Shown here: positions 42,649 to 50,207 of the stretch, one piece after another
Numbering within the stretch: position 1 is the stretch's first letter
How the letters are laid out: each line of letters starts with the position of its first letter
NCBI GenBank assembly: GCA_964242735.1
Contig: CAXTAK010000017.1
Span: 17,862 to 81,861 of the forward strand
Source of the DNA: CADCUY01 sp964242735
Lineage (GTDB): Bacteria > Actinomycetota > Actinomycetes > Actinomycetales > Quadrisphaeraceae
Reading direction: 5' to 3'
DNA length: 64,000 nucleotides
Translations under genes and position numbers: made by a program
The notes under the pieces: model-generated
The model's input: only the letters and a program-made list of their open reading frames with translations
Database searches by the model: none
What the model was told of the DNA's origin: nothing

Positions 42649-43664
42649 ACGGCGCCGCGCGCGGAGGACGGCGGCGCTGTGCCTCGGGATCCTCGCCGTC
42701 CTGGTCAGCCGGACCGGGGCCACCCACGCGGCCTTCGTCGGGACCACGGCCGACGCCGGGAGCTCGACCACCGCCAACCCCGACTGGACGCCGCCGATCA
42801 CCACCAGCGCTCAGGGGTGGACGGGCGAGGGCGGGACCCCCGGCGTCGTCCGCTCACCCGGGAACTTCCCGGTGATCACCAACACCGCGGACGACCCCCC
42901 GGGCGGCCCCCCGTCGGGCGTCGGCGTGGTCACCACCCGCAACGGGGCGGCAGGACACTGACCCCGTTCGGCGTGACCCTCGGCGGCACCGCGTACACCT
43001 GCAGCACAACCGTCATCCCCATCGCCGCCGGCCTGGCGGAGTCGGGCACGACGACCTACGCGGTCAACGTCATCGCCGCCGACCAGGCGACCCCGGTCAA
43101 CACCGCCACCGGGCTCGCCGGTCTGGTGGTCGTGGACGACACGCGACCGACCGCGAACTGCGTCGACCTGCTCGACAGGGCTGGCGCCACCGCCGGGCGG
43201 ATGGAGGCCGGTGACACCGTCGACGTCCGGTGGGGCGAGGTCGTGGAGCCCCACGTGGCGCTGCCGACCGTGCCGGCGACCACCCCGCCGAGCGGCTGGT
43301 CCGGTGCTGCTGGCGTGCCCGTCACGGTGCGCTTGACCGACCAGACCACCGACGGGGGCACCGACGCCCTGACCGTGCTGAGCCCCGCCGGTGCGCTGCT
43401 CCCGCTCGGCAGCACCAACCTCGGCGGGAACACCTGCGTCGGCGGCGCCGACAGCACGAGCGTGGACCCCACCGGGTCGACGATGACCGGGACGGGCGCC
43501 ATCGCCGGCTCCACCGTCGCGCTCGGGACCACGACGGGCACCGTGGCCACCGTCGCCGGCAGACCGCGACGTGGACGCCGTCCGCGGGGATGGTCGACCG
43601 GTCCGGCAACCCGGTGACGGTGGCGAACGTCCCCGAGGACGCCGGTGCGGACCTCGACTCCTGA
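42635..43664 (+). pseudogene. secreted TasA-cluster protein, two frameshifts
   Basis: The start (GTG 42635 or 42638, with GAGGAGGAG upstream) gives a signal segment ALCLGILAVLVSR and HAAFVGTTADAGSSTTAN, a SipW-type leader. The first frame stops at 42961, but the homologous chain continues in another frame (LGGTAYTCSTTVIPIAAGLA to about 43560) and a third (ATWTPSAGMVDRSGNPV to the TGA at 43664). With the frames joined it would be about 342 residues ending in an Ig-like DRSGN motif. Two indels argue for decay, though assembly errors cannot be excluded. It overlaps the sipW stop by 14 bases. Confidence 0.7.
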
Positions 43665-43679
43665 GCCACCCCAGCACCG

Positions 43680-43708
43680 CTCAAGCTCGCACCCGGACAT
43701 GCCGATGG
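43680..43708 (+). promoter_or_regulatory. sigma-28-type promoter for the LamG genes
   Basis: CTCAAG (43680-43685), 15 bases, GCCGATGG (43701-43708). Both boxes equal those of fliC. The predicted start is about 48 bases before GTG 43763, with GGGAGGTG as ribosome site. It gives the two LamG genes their own transcription unit. Confidence 0.75.
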
Positions 43709-43762
43709 GATGTCGTGCGCCGGCCCGGACCACTGCCGGCCGCGCTACGAGGGAGGTGACCG

Positions 43763-45094
43763 GTGGCCCGCCACTGCGTCGAGCACGCCGCACCGGCGCG
43801 CCGCCTGCTGTTCGTGGGCGGCCTGCTGGCGATCTGCTCGCTCACCGCCTCGGGCGTCACCGCGGTGCACGCCGCCTTCATCGCCACCACCGCGAACACC
43901 GCGAACACCCTGGACGCCGGCACCGTCGTCATCGCCGAGAGCCACGGCGCCGCCACCGCCCTGTACACCGTCACGGGCGCGCAGCCCGGTGCCTTCCTCG
44001 ACCGCTGCGTGCGGCTGCGCTCGACCGGAACCCTGGACTCCGAGCTCCGGCACTCCCTCACGGCCAGCGGCGACCTGCTGCCCCACCTGCAGCTGCGGGT
44101 GACCAGGGGCGCACTGGCCTCGGGCGGCACGTCCAGCAGCTGCACCGGCTTCGTCCCCGACGCCGGCAACGTCATCGGCCAGGGCGCCGGGGTGCTGCAC
44201 GACGGGCCGCTGGCCGCCCTCGGCGCCGACTGGGCCACGGGTCGAGCCGATCCCACCGGCGGCGGGATCCCGGGCGGGTCCTACGCCACCGCGGTGGCGG
44301 CGACGACCGGGCTGGTCAACCACTGGCGGCTCGGTGACGCGTCGACGACGACGATCACCGACTCCAAGGCCGGGGCGGCCGGCGCCGGCACCTGGGTCGG
44401 CGACCCCGCGACCGCCCCCGGGGTGCTGGGCGCGGCCGAGCGGTCCCGGCGCTTCGACGGGGCCGACCGCGGCAGCGTGCCCCGGCAGGTGCAGGACGAC
44501 TTCACCATCGCGTTCTGGTTCCGCTCCACCCAGGGCCTCGGCGCCGGGCCCCAGTGGTGGCAGGCCGCCGGTCTGGTCGACGCCGAGGTCGACGGCTACG
44601 TGGACGACTTCGGGGTCGCGCTGCGCGCCGACGGCAGCGTCATCGCCGGCACCGGTGGGGGCACCAGCGGTCTCGACGCGTCCATCTCCTCCCCCGCCGG
44701 GCTGCACGACGGGGAGTGGCACCACGTGGCCTTCACGCGCACGAGGTCCACCGGGGCGATGGTGCTGGTCGTCGACGGCAACCAGGTCGCGTCAGGCACC
44801 GGCTCGACCGCCTCGCTGACCAGCCCGGCCCGGCTGTGGCTGGGTGCCGTCAACGACGGCACCAACTTCTACGTCGGCGACCTGGACGAGGTGTCCACGT
44901 GGAGCCGGGCCCTGACGACGGCCGAGGTGCGTGCCCTGCTGGTCGCCGGCGCCCCCACCCCCTCGGTGACCGAGACCTGGTCGAAGGACGAGGTCCACGA
45001 CTACCGCCTGCGGATCAGCGTGCTCGACACGCCCTTCGCCCAGGGCGGCAAGAACGCGCAGGTCGCGTTCGCCTGGGAGGCGAGGAACCGATGA
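43763..45094 (+). CDS. TasA-like protein with an inserted LamG domain
   Basis: 443 residues. Signal segment 14-33, then HAAFIATTANTANTLDAGTV (about 36-55), the SipW-type start of a TasA fold; TasA-like strands run to about 175, including RCVRLRSTGTLDSEL and SCTGFVPD. A LamG/concanavalin-like domain occupies about 183-395 (LVNHWRLGD, RRFDGADRGSVP, GLHDGEWHHVAFTRT, VDGNQVASG, YVGDLDEVSTWSRALT). The last 45 residues return to the TasA C-terminus (VHDYRLRISVLDTP, GGKNAQVAFAWEA), closely matching the second TasA-like protein. So an adhesin-like domain is inserted in a fibre subunit. GTG 43763. Confidence 0.82.
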   Translation: MARHCVEHAAPARRLLFVGGLLAICSLTASGVTAVHAAFIATTANTANTLDAGTVVIAESHGAATALYTVTGAQPGAFLDRCVRLRSTGTLDSELRHSLTASGDLLPHLQLRVTRGALASGGTSSSCTGFVPDAGNVIGQGAGVLHDGPLAALGADWATGRADPTGGGIPGGSYATAVAATTGLVNHWRLGDASTTTITDSKAGAAGAGTWVGDPATAPGVLGAAERSRRFDGADRGSVPRQVQDDFTIAFWFRSTQGLGAGPQWWQAAGLVDAEVDGYVDDFGVALRADGSVIAGTGGGTSGLDASISSPAGLHDGEWHHVAFTRTRSTGAMVLVVDGNQVASGTGSTASLTSPARLWLGAVNDGTNFYVGDLDEVSTWSRALTTAEVRALLVAGAPTPSVTETWSKDEVHDYRLRISVLDTPFAQGGKNAQVAFAWEARNR

Positions 45095-46896
45095 GCAGCC
45101 CCAGCCCCGTCCGTGCACGGACGACCCGCACCCGGCGTCGGCTGCGCTACGTCGCCGCCGCCGCCTCCGCGGTCCTCGCGGGCAGCGCCAGCGGAGCCGC
45201 CGCGGAGTTCACCTCCGTGACGACGAACGCCGGTAACAGCGTCACCACCGGCGCCGACACGATCGGCCCGGGGATCGCGCGCGCCACCGTCGCCAAGGCG
45301 CCGGCGGGCTCCCCGGCCGGCCGGGTGCGCGCGGGCGTGGGATACCGGGTGTACGCGGCGGTGACCGACGCGATCTCGGCGGTGACCGGTGTGGTCGCCG
45401 ACATCCCGGCGTCCGGCGGCGGTACGACGACGCTGACCAGCACCGGTGGGCCGTGGACCGTCGACGGGGTCAGCTACTCCTGGCGGAGCCCCGTGGTCAC
45501 CGCGACGGCCGGGATGGCCACCGGCACCAAGTACGACTACGAGGTGCGGGCCACCGATGCGCCGGGCAACGCGACGGCGGCGACCGTGCCGCTGACGGTG
45601 GAGACCTACCGGCAGGCCCTCTCCGCCACCCCTGGTCTGCTGGCCCACTGGCGCCTCGACGTCGGGGCGGTCGGCGCCGACGAGTTCGCCACCGGCGCGG
45701 TGGGCACGCCGCTGCAGAACAGCCCGAGCACCGCGGGGCACACCTGGACGAGGCGGTCAGCCGCTGGCACCGACGCGGTGATCTCCACCAACAACGGCGA
45801 CCAGGGCGTGCGCCGAGGCGCGGCGAACACCGGCACCTACGAGTACGGCGTCGCCCCGGGTGCCGACGACTACGCCGTCGAGGCCGACCTGGTGGTCAGG
45901 TCCCTGGTCGTCGGCGACACGGCACGGCTCCGCGCGAGGACCGCCGTCACCGACCTCGCGGGGTACGAGGCCGGGTACCGGCACGGCAACAACGCCGCCA
46001 GCCGCCAGTGGTACATCGCGGAGAGCACCGCGGCAGGTGCCCTGACCGACCTGAACTCCTCCGCCGGCGTCGTCCTCACCGCGGGGCAGCCCTACCGGTT
46101 GCGGCTGGAGGTGCAGGGCACCACGATCCGGCTGCTGGCCAACGGCGTGCAGGTGGCGACCGCCACGGACCCGACCATCGCGCGCCAGGGGCGAGCGGGC
46201 ATCGCCCTGGGGGGCACGGCCGCGCCGAGCGCCACCACCGGGCTGCACCTGAACGACTTCGCGGTGCACCCGCTGACCACCGTCGCAGCGAGCGACCTGG
46301 AGGCCGCTGCCCGCGTCCTGACGCTGGCCGGTGTGCCGGCCCCCAGCGGCGGGGCCCTGGTCGGGGACACCAGCGGCTCGCTGCGCTTCGACGGCAGCGA
46401 CGACCGGGGGACCCTGCCCCGCCCCGTGCAGGACGACTTCAGCCTCGAGCTGTGGTTCAACTCCCTGCAGGGGCTGGGCGCCGGCACGCCGCAGTGGTAC
46501 GGCACCGCGGGTCTCGTCGACGCCGACGTCGCCAACGCGGCCAACGACTTCGGCATGGGGCTGAGCGCGACCGGCGCCGTCGTCGCCGGTGTGGGCAACC
46601 CCGACACCTCCATCCGCTCCGCCGCGGGGCTGAACAACGGGGTGTGGCACCACGTGGTCTTCACCCGCACCAGGGCCAGCGGTGCGCTGGTGCTGTACGT
46701 CGACGGCGCACAGGTCGCGACCGGTACCGGCTCGACGGCGTCGATGAACGCCCAGGCGGTGATGTCGCTGGGGCAGGGGGCGCTGGGCGACCAGCGCTAC
46801 GACGGGCGGATCGACGAGTTCGCGGTGTACGCCACCCCGCTGACCCCGGCGCAGGTCCAGGACCACTTCCAGGCCGGTCACGGCGGCACGCGCTGA
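45091..46896 (+). CDS. large secreted LamG-domain protein of the TasA cluster
   Basis: 601 residues. A signal segment (about 20-37) leads to AEFTSVTTNAGNSVTTGAD, a SipW-type mature start. Residues 60-172 form an Ig-like region ending in DAPGNATAATVPL. A LamG domain starts at LLAHWRLD (183) but its next strand, SLRFDGSDDRGTLPRP, appears only near 425; between them is a separate jelly-roll-like stretch of about 220 residues (YAVEADLVVR, YRLRLEVQGTTIRLLANGVQV, LNDFAVHPL). The rest is LamG (GVWHHVVFTRT, LYVDGAQVATG, RYDGRIDEFAVYATPLT). ATG 45091 overlaps the previous stop. Binding partner unknown; carbohydrate or protein adhesion is usual. Confidence 0.8.
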   Translation: MSSPSPVRARTTRTRRRLRYVAAAASAVLAGSASGAAAEFTSVTTNAGNSVTTGADTIGPGIARATVAKAPAGSPAGRVRAGVGYRVYAAVTDAISAVTGVVADIPASGGGTTTLTSTGGPWTVDGVSYSWRSPVVTATAGMATGTKYDYEVRATDAPGNATAATVPLTVETYRQALSATPGLLAHWRLDVGAVGADEFATGAVGTPLQNSPSTAGHTWTRRSAAGTDAVISTNNGDQGVRRGAANTGTYEYGVAPGADDYAVEADLVVRSLVVGDTARLRARTAVTDLAGYEAGYRHGNNAASRQWYIAESTAAGALTDLNSSAGVVLTAGQPYRLRLEVQGTTIRLLANGVQVATATDPTIARQGRAGIALGGTAAPSATTGLHLNDFAVHPLTTVAASDLEAAARVLTLAGVPAPSGGALVGDTSGSLRFDGSDDRGTLPRPVQDDFSLELWFNSLQGLGAGTPQWYGTAGLVDADVANAANDFGMGLSATGAVVAGVGNPDTSIRSAAGLNNGVWHHVVFTRTRASGALVLYVDGAQVATGTGSTASMNAQAVMSLGQGALGDQRYDGRIDEFAVYATPLTPAQVQDHFQAGHGGTR

Positions 46897-47059
46897 CGCG
46901 GGCCGCCCCGAGGGACCCGACGGCCCAGCCGACGACCCGGCGGGAGCCCTACGACGACCACGACGACGTCCGAGGCTTCACGGCGGCAGAGGGGTCACCG
47001 GAGCCGTCATGACGTCACCGGTGGCCAGGACCGCCGCGCCAGCCCCGCTGTTCGGCGGA

Positions 47060-47309
47060 GGCTCTCACGTGACGCGGTGACGGTGGTCGCCGCGGTCGAC
47101 CTCGGCACCGCCACGCACCGCCGCCAGCCCGACCAGGACGACGTGCTCGGGTGGTCGTGGGCGCCCCTTCCGGCGCAGCCGCCCAGCGCGTCACCGACTC
47201 CCGGCGCACCCAGCGGTGGACCCCTGCGGCGGCCATCATCGACAGGGCCGGGAACCCCATCTCGAACACCGCGTACACCGAGCCCGGCGCCGCCGACGAC
47301 GACTCCTGA
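47060..47309 (+). pseudogene. C-terminal relic of a paralogue of the 42635-43664 gene
   Basis: In the frame that stops at 47309 the translation ends RWTPAAAIIDRAGNPI and then a short acidic tail DDDS, closely resembling TWTPSAGMVDRSGNPV and DLDS at the end of the frameshifted gene at 42635-43664. Upstream only VVVGAPSGAAAQRVTDS is recognisable, and stop codons follow further upstream with no start or signal peptide. I take it as the leftover of a duplicated secreted protein. Confidence 0.55.
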
Positions 47310-47379
47310 GCCGCCGCCGGCCGCTGCCCCGCTGGCGGGGACTCACCTCACTCGGAGCGGCGACTCCCGGCGAGGAGGC

Positions 47380-47535
47380 GGTACAGCTCAGGTCATCGCG
47401 CCCCGTCCCGGGGACGATGTCGATGGTCGGGCGCAGCGCACCGTGGAGCCGAGCGGCGTGGCCACCGATCACCACGAGGGCCACCCGGTGCCGGACGAGC
47501 ACCTCGAGGATCGGTCCGACGACGGGCTGGTCCAC
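47380..47535 (-). pseudogene. truncated nucleotidyltransferase-type toxin (AbiEii/MNT-like)
   Basis: ATG 47535 starts MDQPVVGPILEVLVRHRVAL and continues VVIGGHAARLHGALRPTIDI, the usual N-terminus of nucleotidyltransferase-fold proteins paired with XRE antitoxins. After about residue 50 the match is lost and the frame only runs on through GC-rich sequence, and the expected metal-binding D-x-D region is damaged (one acidic pair seems lost). It begins two bases after the XRE stop. Probably inactive. Confidence 0.5.
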
Positions 47536-47537
47536 GG

Positions 47538-47834
47538 TCAGACGGTCGCGGCGTCGCGCGCTGCGTCCAGGGCCGCCAGGACCCGCTCGTGCCGCGCATC
47601 TGCTGCCGCACGCTCATCGTCGGTCATCCGGGCGCGTCGGGCGTCGAGCACGTCGTCGTGGTCGTCGCAGGGCTCCAAGCGCACCCGCACGTCCAGGTCG
47701 GCCGCCGCCAGCAACCGGTACAGGCTCGGCTGGCGCCGCCCCGACTCGATCGTGCCGATGGTGGACGTCGGGACCCTGGCGGCCTCAGCGAGCTGGCGCT
47801 GAGGCCGCCCGCGCCTGGTGCGCGCCATCCTCAA
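47538..47834 (-). CDS. XRE-family helix-turn-helix regulator (antitoxin-like)
   Basis: 98 residues. The helix-turn-helix is QLAEAARVPTSTIGTIESGRR (about 14-34), followed by PSLYRLLAAADLDVRVRLEP, then an acidic, helical tail with MTDDERAAADARHERVLAAL. This shape is common for antitoxins of nucleotidyltransferase-type toxin pairs, and a truncated toxin-like gene follows two bases later. ATG 47834 lacks a strong ribosome site. A perfect GTGATC/GATCAC palindrome lies 90 bases upstream. The frame looks intact although its partner is not. Confidence 0.65.
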   Translation of the reverse strand: MRMARTRRGRPQRQLAEAARVPTSTIGTIESGRRQPSLYRLLAAADLDVRVRLEPCDDHDDVLDARRARMTDDERAAADARHERVLAALDAARDAATV

Positions 47835-47933
47835 CGGGTTCGCCGCGAGCCGCTCGGCGTTCCGCCGCGTCGTCGGCCCCGTGGTCGCCGTCGTGCGGTG
47901 CTACCCGGAGAGGTGCAGGGCAGGTGATCAGGA

Positions 47934-50102
47934 TCACCCCACCGGCACCGTCACCGCGCCCAGGGCGCGGGAGGCCGCGAGGCGCTGCGCCGCGTCGGGC
48001 TCGAAGCGCTCCGGGTGCACCAGCACCACGTCGACGTCGGGCCCGGCGTGCTCGCGCGCGAAGCGCTCGCCGGCGTCGTCCCGCACCAGGACGGCGACCA
48101 CCTGCGTCACCGGACCGCGCTCGCGGCTGCGGCGGACCGCGTCCTGCGCGGCGGCCACGTCACCGACGGCGAGCAGCGTGCGATCGAACGCCGGACGCGC
48201 GCCGTCCCACGCGGCGATGTTCGCCCGCCGGACCTCGCGGACCTCGGGGTCGTCGCTCGGGTGGGCGGCGTCCACCGCGCGCAGCGCGTCGACCCACACG
48301 CCCCGGTGCCCCACGGTGGAGTTCGACCGGTCGCCGCGCAGCCGGTACTCGCAGGTGACCTGCGGCAGGCGCTCGAACGGCAGCACGGCGCTCAGCCGCA
48401 TCCAGAACTCCCAGTCCTCCAGCACGGGCAGGTCCTCGTCGAAGCCCCCCACCGCGACGGCCTCGCGCCGTGGGAAGAGCACGGTGAGGATCGGCAAGGA
48501 GTTGCTGGCGAGGAGCGCCCGCCGGTCGACATCGCGGTCGTGGACGACGCGGCGCGTCAGCACCTCGCCCAGGTCGTCCTCGCGGGCCTCCAGGGCGATC
48601 GAGTGCACCGCCCTGCGGGCGCCCGACGAGGCGGCCACCAGGGAGGACAGGTGCTCGGGGTAGACCACGTCGTCGTCGTCGACGATGCACACCAGCTGCC
48701 CGCGGGCGGCGCGCAGACCGGCGTTCAGCGCCCCGGCCCGCCCGGCGGGCACCGCACTGGTCACCACCACCACCGCCAGGGCGGGGAAGGCCGCCACGAG
48801 CGCCGCGACGTCCTGACCCGCGTCGTTGACCACGACGACCTCGAAGTCGGTGGAGCGCTGGCGAGCCAGGTGGTCCAGGCAGCGGGTGAGCATCCGCGGG
48901 CGGTTGAACGTGCGCACGATCACGGTCACCAGGGGTGCTGCCGGCCGCGCCGCGCTGGCACCGCCGACCCGCGGCGCCGGGACGTCCCCGACGCCGACGA
49001 ACCCCGGCCGCGCCGCCGCGGCCGAGGTGGCGAGCAACCGGCCCAGCCGCGCGGCGTCCACCCGCTCACCGGCGCGGACCAGGGCTCGGCGCGCCCCGGT
49101 GGCGCGCAGCAGCCCGGTGCGCCACGCGCCGGGCTCGTCGTCGACGGCCACGACGGTCACCGAGCCGCCCATCTCCGCGACGACCGGTGCCACGAGTGCC
49201 TCGTCCGCGGTGAGCAGCAGCAGCTCGGCGTCGTCGGGCAGGGCGCTGTCGACGACGTCCACCACGGTCGCCAGCAGCGCGTCGAAGGAGTCGCCGCACC
49301 ACAGCAGCACGGAGACGCTCGGGCGGGTCGCCTCCTTCTGCCGCAGCACCTCGTGGTTGCCGATCTCCACCGCCGCCCAGTCGACGGCGTTGGCGTCGAA
49401 CGTCTGGTGCCCGATGTGGTGGAGGAACGCGCCGCGCACCACGAGCAGCTGCAGCCCGGCGCGGCGGATGCGGGTGGAGAGGTCGTCGTCCTCGCACCCG
49501 CCGATGCCGAAGGAGGTGTCGAAGCCGCCGAGCCCCTCGAAGGTGTCACGGCGCACGGCGAGGCAGAACCCCACGAGGCGGTCGACGGTGAGCGTCGAGC
49601 GCCCGAACTGCGCGCGGACCGCAGCGGCGCGGGCCTCGACCCCGGCGATGGTGCTCGGGGCGTAGCCCGGGTCGTGGAGCATCTGCGGCCCGGAGACGAA
49701 GTTGCTCATCGGCCCCACGGCGCCCACGGCGCTGCGCGCGAAGGGGTGCAGCAGGTCCTCGAGCCACCCCGCCACGGGCAGGGTGTCGTTGTTCAGGAAG
49801 ATGATCACCGGGCGCTGTGCGACGGCGGCGCCGGCGTTGCACCCGGCGGCGAAGCCGAGGTTCTCCTCGTGGATGACGGTGGTGACCCAGGAGGCGTGCT
49901 CGGCGAGCACCACGGGGGTGTGGTCCTCCGAGCCGTTGTCGACCACGACGACCTGGTCGTCCGGGCCCAGGGTGCGCTGCAGCAGCCGCAGGCAGGTGGC
50001 CGTCACGTCGGCGGCGTTCCACACGGGGACGACGATGGTGACCGCGGGACGCTCACCCGGGGCCCCACCGCCGCTGACAGGGCCGTTCACAGGGCCGTTC
50101 AC
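47934..50102 (-). CDS. glycosyltransferase with two GT2 (GT-A) domains
   Basis: 722 residues. First GT2 domain about 19-235: VTIVVPVWNAADVT, VVVDNGSEDHTP, NLGFAAGCNAG and the metal-binding NNDT; EDDDLSTRIRRAG is the ED acceptor block. A degenerate linker (260-385) follows. Second GT2 domain about 390-600: VTVIVRTFNRPRMLTRC, VVVNDAG, CIVDDDDVVYP and LEDWEFWMRL. The N-terminus reads NGPVNGPV from a 12-bp repeat that runs into the scaffold gap, so the true start (GTG 50102 or further up) is unsure. With the other glycosyltransferase and fliC adjacent, flagellin glycosylation is the likely role; surface polysaccharide is an alternative. Confidence 0.82.
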   Translation of the reverse strand: MNGPVNGPVSGGGAPGERPAVTIVVPVWNAADVTATCLRLLQRTLGPDDQVVVVDNGSEDHTPVVLAEHASWVTTVIHEENLGFAAGCNAGAAVAQRPVIIFLNNDTLPVAGWLEDLLHPFARSAVGAVGPMSNFVSGPQMLHDPGYAPSTIAGVEARAAAVRAQFGRSTLTVDRLVGFCLAVRRDTFEGLGGFDTSFGIGGCEDDDLSTRIRRAGLQLLVVRGAFLHHIGHQTFDANAVDWAAVEIGNHEVLRQKEATRPSVSVLLWCGDSFDALLATVVDVVDSALPDDAELLLLTADEALVAPVVAEMGGSVTVVAVDDEPGAWRTGLLRATGARRALVRAGERVDAARLGRLLATSAAAARPGFVGVGDVPAPRVGGASAARPAAPLVTVIVRTFNRPRMLTRCLDHLARQRSTDFEVVVVNDAGQDVAALVAAFPALAVVVVTSAVPAGRAGALNAGLRAARGQLVCIVDDDDVVYPEHLSSLVAASSGARRAVHSIALEAREDDLGEVLTRRVVHDRDVDRRALLASNSLPILTVLFPRREAVAVGGFDEDLPVLEDWEFWMRLSAVLPFERLPQVTCEYRLRGDRSNSTVGHRGVWVDALRAVDAAHPSDDPEVREVRRANIAAWDGARPAFDRTLLAVGDVAAAQDAVRRSRERGPVTQVVAVLVRDDAGERFAREHAGPDVDVVLVHPERFEPDAAQRLAASRALGAVTVPVG

Positions 50103-50107
50103 AGGGC
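50077..50107. repeat. 12-bp tandem repeat at scaffold gap edge
   Basis: Units ACAGGGCCGTTC at 50077 and 50089 and a partial one at 50101 that enters the gap. The other gap edge (50208-50216) starts TCACAGGGC, the same phrase, so the array probably spans the gap and caused it. Confidence 0.85.
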
Positions 50108-50207
50108 NNNNNNNNNNNNNNNNNNNNNNNNNNNNNNNNNNNNNNNNNNNNNNNNNNNNNNNNNNNNNNNNNNNNNNNNNNNNNNNNNNNNNNNNNNNNN
50201 NNNNNNN
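50108..50207. other. scaffold gap (100 N)
   Basis: Exactly 100 N of unknown true length, between the stop codon of one glycosyltransferase and the start region of the other. Identical 9-base flanks (TCACAGGGC) suggest the real gap may be very short. Confidence 0.99.

Noticed and set aside
47924..47937. Palindrome GTGATC-AG-GATCAC as terminator of the glycosyltransferase gene
   Set aside because: The stem is only 6 bp with a two-base centre, too short to end transcription; better kept as a possible operator of the XRE gene.
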